From positions 1 through 62,640 of the forward strand of contig QIAU01000193.1 in assembly GCA_003225055.1 (NCBI GenBank): a stretch of 62,640 nt of DNA, in the 5' to 3' direction. The stretch comes from Acidobacteriota bacterium (GTDB lineage Bacteria > Acidobacteriota > Terriglobia > Terriglobales > Acidobacteriaceae). Below the pieces are notes generated by a model. The model was not told the DNA's origin and made no database searches. It saw only the letters and a list, made by a program, of their open reading frames with translations. Shown piece by piece: positions 1 to 8,180 of this stretch. A program made the position numbers and the translations under genes. Every line of letters starts with the position of its first letter. The first letter of the stretch is position 1.

Positions 1-2
1 AA

Positions 3-173
3 GTCATTCGGCAGAACCCTGCATTCCGGCGCCTGCCGATCGTTGCGCTTACCGCCAAGGCGATGAAAGGAGATCGTGAAAAATGCCTGGAGGCTGGCGC
101 CTCCGAGTACCTGGCCAAGCCGGTTAACACCGAGCAGTTGCTCTCGACACTGCGCATGTGGCTCCACCGATAA
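3..173 (+). CDS. response regulator receiver domain, C-terminal fragment
   Basis: This is the end of a gene that begins before the window; only the last 56 codons are visible. The residues match the second half of a two-component receiver domain: a hydrophobic strand ending in the conserved Thr/Ala (VALTAKAM), a helix, then the conserved Lys-Pro pair (YLAKPVN) and a final helix. The ALTA/LAKPV pattern with a helix running directly into the stop is typical of the terminal receiver of hybrid histidine kinases. The product probably takes part in the same phosphorelay as the kinase that starts 82 bases downstream. The upstream domains cannot be seen, so the choice between a hybrid kinase and a stand-alone regulator is inference. 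Confidence 0.8.
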   Translation, partial: VIRQNPAFRRLPIVALTAKAMKGDREKCLEAGASEYLAKPVNTEQLLSTLRMWLHR

Positions 174-255
174 CAGAGTCTTGTGTGGCCAAGTGTTGTG
201 AAACTGGGTACGCAGTCCGGCCGTAGCAGGTGCGCAGTATAGAATACGAACCCCA

Positions 256-1794
256 ATGACTCCTCATGAACCGGTCAACATCCTGATGGTGGACGACCAG
301 ATTGGCAAGCTGCTCACCTATGAGACCATCCTCGCTCCGCTGGGGGAAAACCTCCTGCGGGCGAATTCCGGTCGCGAGGCTCTGGAGAGCCTGCTCAAGA
401 CCGATGTAGCAGTGGTCCTGATGGATGTCAGCATGCCGGACATTGACGGCTTCCAATTAGCCGACATGATCCGCGAGCACCCCCGGTTCGACACCACGGC
501 GATCATCTTTATCTCGGCTGTTCACCTGACGGACGTGGACCGTCTGAAGGGTTATGCCCGTGGCGCAGTTGACTACATTTCCGTTCCCATTATTCCGGAA
601 TTGTTGCGCGCCAAGGTTAGCGTCTTTGCCGAGCTGTACCGCAAAAACAAGCAGCTCGAGCGGCTCAACCTTGAGTTGGAGCATAGAGTCGCCGAACGAA
701 CACGGGAACTTCAGGACAGCGAGATCCAATTTCGCTCGCTGGCAAACTCCATACCGCAATTGGTCTGGATGGCTCATGCTGACGGTTCGGTGTTCTGGTA
801 TAACCAGCGCTGGTACGACTACACCGGCACCACCGTCGACCAGATGAAAGGCCTGGGGTGGAGCAGCCTTGTCGATCAGGACCACGTCGCGCGGGTTGCT
901 GAGGGTATCCAGCGCTCTTGGTCAACGGGTGAGCCGTGGGAAGACACCTTCCCTTTGCGTGGCAAAGATGGAACGTATCGCTGGTTTCTTTCCCGTGCCT
1001 TGCCCATTCGCGATGCGTCCGGTCACGTCGCGCGCTGGTTTGGCACAAACACGGATATTACCGAGCGCAAACAGGCGGAAGACGCTCTGGTGAAGTCGGA
1101 AAGGCTGGCCGCCATGGGGCGCCTCGCTGGGATCATTGCTCACGAGATCAACAACCCGCTGGAGGCCATCTCCAATGCCGTTTACCTGCTTCAGGACCAC
1201 TCGTCTCTGGATGAAGAAGCTCGGTTCTATACCCAGCTTGCCAACAAGGAAATAGCGCGTCTGGCACACATTACCAAGCAGACGCTCAGCTTTTACCGTG
1301 AATCCCATCGGCCTGTCACTTTGTCGCTACTCCAGTTGAACAGCATCACTGTGGACAAGCGATACCGGACATCAGGCACGATTCAGGGCTTCCCCGGCGA
1401 ACTCAAGCAGGTATTCCTGAACATTATTGGAAATGCCGTGCAGGCCATGCCGGAAGGCGGACGCTTGCGAATTCAATTGTTTCCCTCGAAGGAACGGCGG
1501 ACGGGACGCCAGGGGGTTCGTGTCTCAATCCACGACACCGGTATGGGTATTCCTGTGGAGCACGCCAGACAGATCTTTGAGCCATTCTTCACCACCAAAG
1601 AAACCAAGGGTACGGGCATTGGGCTTTGGATCAGTAAAGGCATCATCCAGAAATACGATGGCACCATTCGCTTTCGGAGCATGCGTCTCAAGCAAGGCTA
1701 TGGCACATGCTTCTCAGTATTCATACCGGCTGTTATGGCTACACAAAGCAACGAGTCCGCCGCCGAGATGATCGCGGGCGGCCGCACCCTCTAG
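256..1794 (+). CDS. REC-PAS sensor histidine kinase
   Basis: A 512-residue soluble signalling protein. The order is a receiver domain (about residues 8-125, phospho-acceptor Asp57 in VVLMDVSMPDIDG), a short coiled coil (about 130-155), a PAS domain (about 160-275, with the C-terminal TDITERKQAE linker), a HisKA segment with His296 in IIAHEINNP, and a HATPase domain with N box (NIIGNAVQAM), G1 (DTGMGIP), F box (FEPFFTTKETKGTGIGL) and G2. There is no membrane segment, so it should be cytoplasmic and take input through the receiver and PAS domains. It lies between a receiver fragment and a single-domain receiver four bases downstream, which suggests a multi-step phosphorelay. The ATG has no strong ribosome-binding site. 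Confidence 0.93.
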   Translation: MTPHEPVNILMVDDQIGKLLTYETILAPLGENLLRANSGREALESLLKTDVAVVLMDVSMPDIDGFQLADMIREHPRFDTTAIIFISAVHLTDVDRLKGYARGAVDYISVPIIPELLRAKVSVFAELYRKNKQLERLNLELEHRVAERTRELQDSEIQFRSLANSIPQLVWMAHADGSVFWYNQRWYDYTGTTVDQMKGLGWSSLVDQDHVARVAEGIQRSWSTGEPWEDTFPLRGKDGTYRWFLSRALPIRDASGHVARWFGTNTDITERKQAEDALVKSERLAAMGRLAGIIAHEINNPLEAISNAVYLLQDHSSLDEEARFYTQLANKEIARLAHITKQTLSFYRESHRPVTLSLLQLNSITVDKRYRTSGTIQGFPGELKQVFLNIIGNAVQAMPEGGRLRIQLFPSKERRTGRQGVRVSIHDTGMGIPVEHARQIFEPFFTTKETKGTGIGLWISKGIIQKYDGTIRFRSMRLKQGYGTCFSVFIPAVMATQSNESAAEMIAGGRTL

Positions 1795-1798
1795 CAAA

Positions 1799-2164
1799 AT
1801 GATCTTAGATCGAACAGCTGTCATCCTATGCGTCGACGATGAGGAGAATGCGCTCACGCTCAGGAAGCGTGTACTCCAAAAGGCCGGCTACGAAGTACTG
1901 ACAGCATTATCAGGAACAGAAGCATTAGAAATTTTGAGATCACGCAGAGTCGATCTTGTCCTAACCGACCATTTGATGCCTGGGATTACGGGAATAGAAC
2001 TGGCTCGTCAGGTTAAATCCCAACATTCCGAAATTCCCGTGGTTCTGTTGTCCGGCGTTAATGAAATTCCCATCGGCGCCGATGTTGCGGATGCCTTCTT
2101 GAGTAAAGTCGAAGGGCCAGACAGCCTCTGCGAGAAGGTCGCCGTCGTGTTGAACCGGTCCTAA
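1799..2164 (+). CDS. single-domain response regulator
   Basis: A 121-residue protein consisting only of a receiver domain. It has the acidic pair (CVDDEEN, residues 12-18), the phospho-acceptor Asp57 in LVLTDHLMPGITG, the hydroxyl residue in VVLLSG, and a Lys near the end (FLSKVEG). The Lys-Pro of ordinary receivers is replaced by Lys-Val, a small departure. There is no output domain, as in CheY/Spo0F-like phosphotransfer proteins. It begins four bases after the stop of the upstream kinase and is probably co-transcribed and phosphorylated by it. Confidence 0.9.
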   Translation: MILDRTAVILCVDDEENALTLRKRVLQKAGYEVLTALSGTEALEILRSRRVDLVLTDHLMPGITGIELARQVKSQHSEIPVVLLSGVNEIPIGADVADAFLSKVEGPDSLCEKVAVVLNRS

Positions 2165-2188
2165 GCAGGGTTTTGGTTTGGGAACTAA

Positions 2189-2311
2189 CCGCATCCACGG
2201 GAACTGTTGCCGCTTGATGGAATTTAGCTGGCGGCCGAGAGCGGCTTGGCTCGGTTTTTCGCAGGCTTGGCACTGCCGCTTCCACTCGGCCAACACCCTG
2301 TTATAAGCCAA
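2189..2311 (-). pseudogene. IS607-type tnpB, N-terminal remnant
   Basis: About 41 residues on the minus strand (AYNRVLAEWKRQ..., then GRQLNSIKRQQFPWM) read like the N-terminal helical region of the TnpB/OrfB proteins of IS605/IS607 elements, where a conserved AYN.AL.EWK block and a ..LNAIK...FPWM block occur close together. The similarity stops just before the end of the response regulator gene on the other strand; the remaining TnpB, including the RuvC-like nuclease and zinc finger, is missing. It lies directly downstream of the tnpA remnant, which is the normal IS607 gene order. The family call is from memory of the motif. Confidence 0.6.
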
Positions 2312-2319
2312 GCGGGGGC

Positions 2320-2791
2320 TCCCACCGCCTGGCGCACGGGGGAAACCATCCCTTCCTGCAGGTCACGCACAATGCACCGTCAACTACCACCACGCGACCG
2401 CCCTCAGCCGCCGGCGCAGCCTCGACATACTCAAACCCGAAGCGCATCCGCCTGGCGCGGTGCTCGACCACGATGACCTGCACTTTCCGATTCTGGAAGA
2501 TTCGGCAAACGGCCTTGCGGCGGTCCTTCCAGCCGGACCCCGTTGCCTGCACGGCTTCCACCTGAAAACCGCCCTTGGCTGAGAACCCCGCCAAACGCGA
2601 CAGTTACCCATCCCAGTCAGCCCGGGAGCAAACTCTGGCGTACACGGCCACACCGGGCGGCTCGTTCGCGCGGCATAGATAATCACCATGCCCTTGGCAA
2701 GCTGCTCGGCCGGCAGGCAGCTGGTCCGCCTTCAGGCGCCACGCCGTCTTGTAGGAAAGTCCCTGCTGCCTGGCCGGGTGCTCAATTTCAT
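2320..2791 (-). pseudogene. IS607-type tnpA serine recombinase, frameshifted
   Basis: The minus strand carries successive pieces of an IS607-family TnpA in different frames. From 2791 down: an MKLS start, a MerR-type helix-turn-helix (RQQGLSYKTAWR), the PGVAVYARV block of the serine-recombinase core, a KVQVIVVEHR block, and FGFEYVEAA...GGRVVVVD. At least two frameshifts separate these. The nucleophile normally lies in YARVS; here the block reads YARVCS, so the catalytic serine appears replaced by cysteine. The copy cannot be functional. TnpA of this family is a tetrameric serine recombinase that moves the element without target duplication. The GC content resembles the surroundings, so the insertion is probably old. 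Confidence 0.7.
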
Positions 2792-2812
2792 GTACCCCTA
2801 TACGAGTTATAT

Positions 2813-2824
2813 ATATGGCCATAT
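2813..2824. repeat. 12-bp perfect palindrome at the edge of the IS607 remnant
   Basis: ATATGGCCATAT is a perfect palindrome inside an AT-rich patch about 20 bases upstream of the tnpA remnant start. It may mark the old left end or promoter of the element, or be an unrelated operator-like site. IS607 elements lack long terminal inverted repeats, so the element boundary cannot be fixed from this. Confidence 0.3.
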
Positions 2825-3025
2825 TTGTAGAGTAGCTGCCAGCCCTACAACTCATTCCCGGACCAAGCGGTGAAAACCCGAATAGCCTGGAAGTGCTGTG
2901 CGAAGTGGCACACACAGGCCATTCACCACCCGTCCAAACGAGTCTAGGCTGACTTCGAGTAGTTCGAAGGATGCCGTCCGAATGGCGTCCCGCCGCCAGC
3001 CCTCCCGCGTGGGGAGACGCATTTC

Positions 3026-3247
3026 ATGCTGGGCCGGGCCTGGGTCAGCGTCCTATTAGTTGCCATCCTGACCGGCTGCGCGCCCGGTCCCCGATCTAGC
3101 CATTTTCGGCCGGTCGTTAACATTTCATTACAGTGCGCCACCGAAATTCATCTGGTCGACTGTGGCCTGACTTTTAACCCGCCGCGCTGCCGTGCCGCTA
3201 CCGTTACCTATCGCCTGGGCTGCGAACAACTCGTGGTGGCCAAATGA
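3026..3247 (+). CDS. small lipoprotein of unknown function
   Basis: A 73-residue protein with a short basic start, a hydrophobic stretch and a lipobox (LTGC) near residue 18, so it is probably exported and lipid-anchored. The mature part contains four further cysteines, which could form disulfides in the periplasm. No family was recognised. The stop overlaps the start of the next gene by four bases (ATGA), which argues that it is a real, translationally coupled gene. Confidence 0.55.
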   Translation: MLGRAWVSVLLVAILTGCAPGPRSSHFRPVVNISLQCATEIHLVDCGLTFNPPRCRAATVTYRLGCEQLVVAK

Positions 3248-3780
3248 GGTTCCTGGCGGGATTCCTCGCGGGGTTGGTATGGTCAAACTGGACCGAGTAC
3301 GCATATCACCGCTGGGCGATGCACTGGCCTAGCCTGTACCAGACTGCCGCGATACGTCACGCTTTGCATCATTCTGCGCCCTCCAACCGTCAACACATCA
3401 CCATGAAATTCGGCTTCTGGATTGCCATCTTCATCACCAATATTCTGTTCTTTGCTGTTTTCGACCGGTTGCTTCACCTCCGGATATTGACCGGGGTTTC
3501 TGCCGCCTTCCTGACCTATATCGTGGCGGGGATAGAGATCCACCTGCGCATACACGACGGAAGGTGGGTTCCGGCTGCATTTAGAGCCCATCACTTGTGC
3601 CACCATGTCAGGCCGCAAAAGAACTTCAACATTTTTCTGCCTATCTTCGACGGCCTGCTGGGATCGAGGAACATGAGTTTTCCCTCTGGCGCTGCCATAG
3701 CGCCGCGCAGAAACCGCAATACGGCAACTGGCGAAGCAAGCGCCCTGGTGGCGCCTGCAAGTACCGAAAAAGGCTCCTGA
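3244..3780 (+). CDS. fatty acid hydroxylase/sterol desaturase-like membrane protein
   Basis: A 178-residue membrane protein with the spaced histidine clusters of the fatty-acid-hydroxylase superfamily: YHRWAMH (about residue 22), RHALHH (about 38), HLRIHDG (about 99) and RAHHLCHH (about 115). These histidines bind a di-iron centre in the family. Hydrophobic segments around 55-75 and 80-97 separate the clusters. The substrate cannot be read from the sequence; carotenoid hydroxylases and sterol desaturases share the pattern. It is shorter than typical members (200-300 residues). It is coupled to the upstream lipoprotein gene by an ATGA overlap. Confidence 0.75.
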   Translation: MRFLAGFLAGLVWSNWTEYAYHRWAMHWPSLYQTAAIRHALHHSAPSNRQHITMKFGFWIAIFITNILFFAVFDRLLHLRILTGVSAAFLTYIVAGIEIHLRIHDGRWVPAAFRAHHLCHHVRPQKNFNIFLPIFDGLLGSRNMSFPSGAAIAPRRNRNTATGEASALVAPASTEKGS

Positions 3781-3920
3781 CACATCCTGGCGCGTACTGG
3801 CTTACATTCACTTTACGAACAAATTACATCGTCGTTGCGCTTCCACAACCCAATCGATTCAAAACCAAGTAGATTGTTTCTCCGCCTGACAGGCGTGATT
3901 GCGCCGAAATCACCGCTCTC

Positions 3921-3940
3921 GGGCACAGCAAACGGTGCCC
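3921..3940 (+). other. hairpin after the hydroxylase gene
   Basis: GGGCAC and GTGCCC form a 6-bp stem with an 8-base loop in the spacer between the hydroxylase gene and the small membrane protein gene. There is no U-run after it, so terminator function is doubtful; a processing or stability element is equally possible. Confidence 0.3.
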
Positions 3941-3989
3941 TCCCCCGACTTGCACCCCCTAATCTCTAACTCTATCTCGGAGGAACAAA

Positions 3990-4133
3990 ATGAAAAGCCT
4001 ACTTGACGCACAAGAATCTTCTCTCAGCACGCGGAGTAGAATCGCCCTTGCGCTTGCCCTTTTGACACTCTTCGGCCTCGCCCTTTGGGTGGGCCTTGAA
4101 ATGGCCCTGCGTCTCACGTCGGGCCACTCCTAG
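3990..4133 (+). CDS. 47-residue single-span membrane protein
   Basis: A short ORF supported by a very good ribosome-binding site (CGGAGGA, about 6 bases before the ATG). The product has a polar N terminus with a Ser/Thr-rich patch, one hydrophobic segment (about residues 19-39, ALALALLTLFGLALWVGL) and a short polar tail. No family was recognised. It is flanked by spacers and looks monocistronic. The strong Shine-Dalgarno and the clean membrane segment are the main arguments that it is expressed. Confidence 0.55.
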   Translation: MKSLLDAQESSLSTRSRIALALALLTLFGLALWVGLEMALRLTSGHS

Positions 4134-4236
4134 AGTTGACTGGTCAGGGACCACGGAAAAAGGTTAGGTTAGGATGGAAAAGTCTTGGTTTCAGGCAAAT
4201 CAGTTTCGCTGCTCGTCTGAATCCGCGGTTCGTAGC

Positions 4237-4548
4237 TTAGCTTCCAGACGTGCCCAACAAGGGCGCTGTAATGCGTCTGAGTTCCCGCGAAATCTTCCAG
4301 GCTTTGGCAAATTTAGCATCACTCGCATCCCGCCTTCCCTTGGCTGGTACTTTGGCGGCTTCCTGGGAAGGATTCCAATCCATTTCACTGGCCGCCTCTC
4401 CACTCACAACTGGCTGCAAGAAAAAGCTGCCGTTGCTGTCTCCCGCTTCGGTCAGCAAGGGGGCCACGAGGCGCAACGCTTCCACCTCTCGGCGAAGTTG
4501 TTCAACTGCACTGTTTTTCTCTCTTAGAACCTCATCGATATTTCGCAT
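4237..4548 (-). CDS. small coiled-coil protein
   Basis: A 103-residue protein whose first 35 residues form a heptad-like amphipathic helix (MRNIDEVLREKNSAVEQLRR), followed by a low-complexity, charged remainder. Small acidobacterial proteins beginning with VLREK...EQL..E.EALR..APLL are familiar, but no function is known to me. The start is supported by GGGAGAG upstream of the ATG. A structural or protein-protein interaction role is possible. Confidence 0.6.
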   Translation of the reverse strand: MRNIDEVLREKNSAVEQLRREVEALRLVAPLLTEAGDSNGSFFLQPVVSGEAASEMDWNPSQEAAKVPAKGRRDASDAKFAKAWKISRELRRITAPLLGTSGS

Positions 4549-4609
4549 TCTGCTCTCCCGAAAATTGGTAATTAATAAGCGGCCGCCTCCGGGCCTAGGA
4601 GGACGGCGA

Positions 4610-4849
4610 CTAATGGATCAGCTGGTATTGCTTGCTGCTTGTCTGACCCTCTCTGCGTTTCGTCCAGACGCGCCAAGACTCAAAAGTCAACATAGGTTTC
4701 TTCGACATGGTGGTTAGGGAATATTCGAACTCGGCGCCACAGTCACAACAAACCTGATAAGTTCTGTGCTGAATTGTAAATACCCGGCTGAGTGCGTGGT
4801 GGTGGCAGCCGAAGAGGTAAGCCGTGACAGCCTGAATCAAGGGAACCAT
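4610..4849 (-). CDS. small zinc-ribbon-like protein
   Basis: A 79-residue protein with a Cys/His set: GCHHHALSRVF near residue 15 and VCCDCGAEFEY near residue 33. The pattern CxxCG...FEY resembles one knuckle of a zinc ribbon, with the upstream Cys-His-His as possible second half. Similar short acidobacterial proteins with a CLDCG.EF.Y block exist, all uncharacterised to my knowledge. The ATG is preceded by GGGGCAGG. It lies on the same strand as, and upstream of, the coiled-coil gene at 4237-4548. Confidence 0.55.
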   Translation of the reverse strand: MVPLIQAVTAYLFGCHHHALSRVFTIQHRTYQVCCDCGAEFEYSLTTMSKKPMLTFESWRVWTKRREGQTSSKQYQLIH

Positions 4850-5666
4850 CCTGCCCCCTGGGTGATTACTACAGCGTAAGCATGCTGACTCTCTGGGTAA
4901 ATGGCACCGGCGTGTTACACAAACACCGACGCGCTAAGGTGAATCCCCTAGCGGAAAGGCGGTTCGCCTGGAGTGGTGCTTGTAGCTCGAATGCCAGAGT
5001 CACCGCTCGCCTTATTCCCAAAATGGAACCAAATGCCTCTCCTGTAACGCCCGTCACAGCACTATCCTCGACGATTCCTTAGCCGGACACGTAGGGTGCC
5101 AAGGCGTCTCCCGGTGGCCTGCTCGTCCGCGCGGAGCTGCTGCCCGGCCGGCAGCCGCGACCGTTTCCTACCGAGGGCGTGGCGCTTCGCTCGGCGGATG
5201 CGGCGGTCCCGCTTTATGGTTATTAAGGTTGGTTTGGATATCGGAGGCCTAACTAAGTTTCAAGCTCGCCGCCATTGGGGCGTCCGCAGGCCAGCCACTG
5301 GTCGACGCACTGACCCAGAAGAACTCGAACTTCTTCCCCCCACAGCCGCTGTCTTCCAGTCCGCTCGCCGGATATCTCGTGGGGTCGATGGAATCGCAGA
5401 CATCAGCCTGTTCACCTCAGGAACGGTATCGTGAGCGAAGCCAGCTATCCCCGCCTGAGCAGGGACCACGGCGATGTCCCGATCCGCAATTTCTACTTCG
5501 ATGGCCCTCAGTCCGACCTGTGGACCGCGATGTTGGCATCTGTCTTATCTGGAACTGACTCGCTCTCAGCGAAAATCCCCTGCGGGGCGCTACCCAAAGC
5601 GCTTTCGACCGGGCGCCGCGTAAGCTCAGCAGCGTGTCGCAGTCGCAGGAACGGGGGAGAGATCCC
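4850..5666. other. gap without a supported gene
   Basis: Some 800 bases separate the zinc-ribbon gene from the broken membrane-protein gene. Several frames are open for 60-110 codons, but none has a recognisable domain, a good ribosome-binding site and plausible residue composition together. The stretch from about 5260 to 5560 is open in more than one frame, as expected for GC-rich spacer. It may contain the remains of older genes. Confidence 0.5.
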
Positions 5667-6052
5667 ATGCAGGTTCTGAAAACCGGTGCCATCTATTTCG
5701 CCCTGGTATTCGCCACGGGATTCGTGCTGGGAACCATTCGTGTTCGGTTGATCGTGCCGTATTTCGGGACCAGAACATCTGAGTTGATGGAGACGCCCCA
5801 TCATGCTCGTGGCCACGATTGGGGGCCGCGCGCTGGGCCGTTCGTGGCATGGCTATGCCGTCAGTCCCTTCTTCGCGGTTGGCGATGGGTGGCATCGGAC
5901 TCGCTCTTTTGCTGGTAGCAGAATTCTCTTTCGTGCTTTGGGTGCGGGGCGTTTCCCTCCGCGAGTACTTCGCCACCCGAGATCCCGTCTTGGGAACGGT
6001 GTACTACATCATGCTCTTGGTGTTTGCCGTGATGCCGGTTTTCGTGGGGTGA
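5667..6052 (+). pseudogene. small multi-span membrane protein gene with two frameshifts
   Basis: Three consecutive frames together give one sensible membrane protein of about 128 residues. The first part (MQVLKTGAIYFALVFATGF, about 44 residues) is read from the ATG at 5667; near 5793 the reading must shift for IMLVATI, and near 5818 it must shift again for GAARWAVRGMAMP and the rest. The restored protein has four hydrophobic segments and ends at 6052. The residues join without loss, so both lesions are single-base changes or sequencing errors. It resembles uncharacterised small integral membrane proteins. No other gene occupies the region. Confidence 0.6.
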
Positions 6053-6087
6053 GATGGTAGATTGCAGACTTGATTGTGTCGTCTTTC

Positions 6088-6117
6088 AAAAAATAGGCAC
6101 GGAGAAGGCCCCGTGCC
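6088..6117 (-). terminator. intrinsic terminator of the duplicated-domain gene
   Basis: Read on the minus strand, GGCACGG and CCGTGCC form a 7-bp GC stem followed by a run of six U (TATTTTTTG). It lies 28 bases after the stop of the gene at 6145-6867, the position expected for its transcription terminator. Confidence 0.75.
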
Positions 6118-6144
6118 CGTCATCTCTGGCTTCTTGCCCCGCAA

Positions 6145-6867
6145 TTATCTTTCGCGGTCGTGATCTTCCCAACGGCCGTTCCAGCCTTCGTTGCCCCACT
6201 CGCCGGTCCCCCAGCCGCGGAACTGGGAACCGTCGACGGTGCTGCCCTCGCGATATTCAAACATGCGCTCACGGCCGTTCGGGCCGCGGGCAAAGATGCG
6301 GAGGGTCTTGATGTGCCCTGGATCTGGGTCCACACCGAACGTGCTGTTGCCCATGCGGAAAGGGCGATCCTCGCGCGCAAGTTCCTTCAGACGACCGGTG
6401 ACGTCCACGTGCCGCCGCCCCGTGCCGTATTGAGCGCTGAGAATAAAGTACTCGCCAGAATCTCGGTCGTAGCCGCGTCCGCCACCCTCCCAGTCGCCAC
6501 TCCAGGCATCGTGGCCCCAATCGCCTCGGCCCCAGCTGCGGAACTGGGAGCCGTCGACGGTGCTGCCTTCGCGAAATTCAAACATGCGCTCCCCACCGTT
6601 TGGACCGCGGGCATAGATGCGCAAGGCCTTAATGTGCCCCGGGTCGGGGTCCACGCCAAATGTGCTGTTCCCCATACGAAAGAGGCGATCCTGGCGGGCC
6701 AGTTCCCTCAGGCGGTCCGTGACGTCCACGTGCCGCCGCCCCGTGCCGTATTGAGCGCTCAGGATCACGTACTGACCCGAGTCGCGCTGCCAAGATTGGG
6801 CCGCCAACGTTCTTGGCAGAAGTGCGAGGGTTAATAGCAAAGGTAAGACGAGCCGAATCCGACGCAT
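6145..6867 (-). CDS. secreted protein with two tandem DUF3395-like domains
   Basis: A 240-residue protein with a signal peptide (cleavage after about residue 23, LAAQS) and two nearly identical domains of about 100 residues (about 27-118 and 135-225). Each contains ILSAQYGTGRRHVDVT, ELAR, FRMGNSTFGVDPDPGHIK and EGSTVDGSQFR. The pattern YG....DVT..L......MGN..FG.DP..G..K.L resembles the DUF3395 domain of DnaJ-C11-like proteins; that link is tentative. The two copies differ at few positions, which suggests a recent internal duplication. The start has an excellent ribosome-binding site (AGGAGGT) and the gene has its own terminator. Function is unknown. Confidence 0.8.
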   Translation of the reverse strand: MRRIRLVLPLLLTLALLPRTLAAQSWQRDSGQYVILSAQYGTGRRHVDVTDRLRELARQDRLFRMGNSTFGVDPDPGHIKALRIYARGPNGGERMFEFREGSTVDGSQFRSWGRGDWGHDAWSGDWEGGGRGYDRDSGEYFILSAQYGTGRRHVDVTGRLKELAREDRPFRMGNSTFGVDPDPGHIKTLRIFARGPNGRERMFEYREGSTVDGSQFRGWGTGEWGNEGWNGRWEDHDRER

Positions 6868-7129
6868 GAGGACCTCCTGGTCTGCATAAACCTAGTGTGC
6901 TGGGAAGGCGCAAATACCGCCCGCTGACGACAAATAGCCCGAATCAGTAGGACTTCAGGAACCTGCGCTTTCCGATATGTCCATGATAACCAGGATGGCG
7001 GAGAGATCAACTACTAGGTAGCCCTTCAGTAACCTTAAGTAACTGTTGTTCCAGCTACAGCCGCGCGTCCCTGGAATGTCGCGTCGGCGAGGAGCACAAA
7101 CGCTCCCAGCCCGGGGACAAAGACCGAGA

Positions 7130-7459
7130 CCAACCCAACCTGCCTTTACGTCGAGCCGCTTTCGCTCCTTCTTTTCACAGCGCGGTGCGGGTTTTCTTGG
7201 GAAGCCGTGCGATTGTTGTTTTCTTTCTTGCGCTGGCCGCAGCTTTGCTCACATTACGTCGCGCTGCCCTGCCCCAGTTTGCCTTGCGGTTGCCATGATT
7301 TCTTCTTCCCTTCTTGCGCCAGCGTCGGCGATTACGCTGCGCGTCGCGAACGATCATCGGGGTCCGATTCCTGCCATTGGGTTCGGGCCACTTCGACGTT
7401 CTCGCTGCCGCTCTCATCGAGCAATATGCGTACGGACCCGACTTGCCCCGGTTCATCAA
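7130..7459 (-). pseudogene. possible remnant of a small Lys/Arg/Ala-rich protein gene
   Basis: On the minus strand a strongly basic stretch reads through NVSKAAASARKKTTIARLPK and KTRTAL, is then interrupted by TGA near 7175, and resumes in frame with KEGAKAARRKG. Short basic proteins ending in a block of this kind occur in soil bacteria, so the stop may be a disabling mutation. Its beginning would overlap the gene at 7332-7901 in another frame, which weakens the case. Confidence 0.25.
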
Positions 7460-7901
7460 GAGTCACCAGCACCACCGAGCGGCCCTGCTTGAGCAGGTGA
7501 CGGTAGAAGAAGACGTCGTCTTTAGGAATGCCTTCGTCCATGGCGTCTTCCGTGGCGTGGCCCATAGTGGCGCCTGCCGTGGCTCCGCCGACGCCAAGCA
7601 CCGCAGCAGCTCCAATACCCGCGGCCATGATCGGACCTACGCCGGGAACGAACAGGCTGGCCACCGCGCTCCCCAGCGACAGGCCAGCGCTCGCTCCCAC
7701 CACACCGCCCAGGTACGCGCCCATCGCCTTGCCCATGCCTTCGGCTTCCCCATCCGTAGTCCGCATCGACGCAATCCTGGTCTCCGACTGGCCGGCGGCT
7801 AAGAAGATGATGGCTCGCTCCGCCACTCCACTCTCCAGAACCTTCCCGACAGCTCGTTCGGCCGCTGCTCGCGAAGCAACGATCTCCACTGCGGTATGCA
7901 T
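7332..7901 (-). CDS. glycine-zipper membrane protein of general-stress type
   Basis: A 189-residue protein. The first 45 residues (TAVEIVASRAAAERAVGKVL, then GVAERAIIFLAAG) look like the alpha/beta N-terminal domain of general stress protein 17M-like proteins. The middle (about 55-120) is very rich in Gly and Ala with GxxxG spacing, a glycine-zipper that may insert into a membrane. The last part (VFFYRHLLKQGRSVVLV) returns to a mixed alpha/beta pattern. A role in envelope or osmotic stress is inference. It is monocistronic. Confidence 0.65.
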   Translation of the reverse strand: MHTAVEIVASRAAAERAVGKVLESGVAERAIIFLAAGQSETRIASMRTTDGEAEGMGKAMGAYLGGVVGASAGLSLGSAVASLFVPGVGPIMAAGIGAAAVLGVGGATAGATMGHATEDAMDEGIPKDDVFFYRHLLKQGRSVVLVTLDEPGQVGSVRILLDESGSENVEVARTQWQESDPDDRSRRAA

Positions 7902-8047
7902 TCCTGGCCCCCTCCGCGCCTGATATGGGATGCCGCCACGCCCCCCGAGGTGCCCTGACCGAGCCCTGTCTGTCTCCTAGCATCTTGGGCGTTGAACAAG
8001 GCGGAGCAAGGCCAGCTCAGCCGCAAAGCAGCGCAAGAGTGGAGCCC

Positions 8048-8065
8048 ACGACTTAATTAAGTCGT
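8048..8065. repeat. 18-bp perfect palindrome between the stress protein gene and folD
   Basis: ACGACTTAATTAAGTCGT is its own reverse complement and lies in the 312-base spacer between two divergent genes. It could be an operator for a dimeric regulator of either gene or a REP-like hairpin. The rest of the spacer is GC-rich and shows no ORF with support. Confidence 0.5.
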
Positions 8066-8180
8066 AGGTAGCCCAAGCGAAACGGATTAGCCCGCGAAGG
8101 GGCGAAAGAACACCCACTCCACAGACTCCAAAAGTCCCGCCGCAAGTGAAGCTGGGCTGCGCTTTTTCGCTTGCGGTCAT

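Noticed and set aside
4875-5083. CGCCCGTCACA-like string suggesting a 16S rRNA fragment
   Set aside because: Only about eleven bases match, and the surrounding sequence does not resemble the 3' end of 16S rRNA.
5096-5560. Open frames of 70-110 codons between the zinc-ribbon gene and the broken membrane gene
   Set aside because: Several frames are open at once, none with a domain or a good ribosome-binding site.
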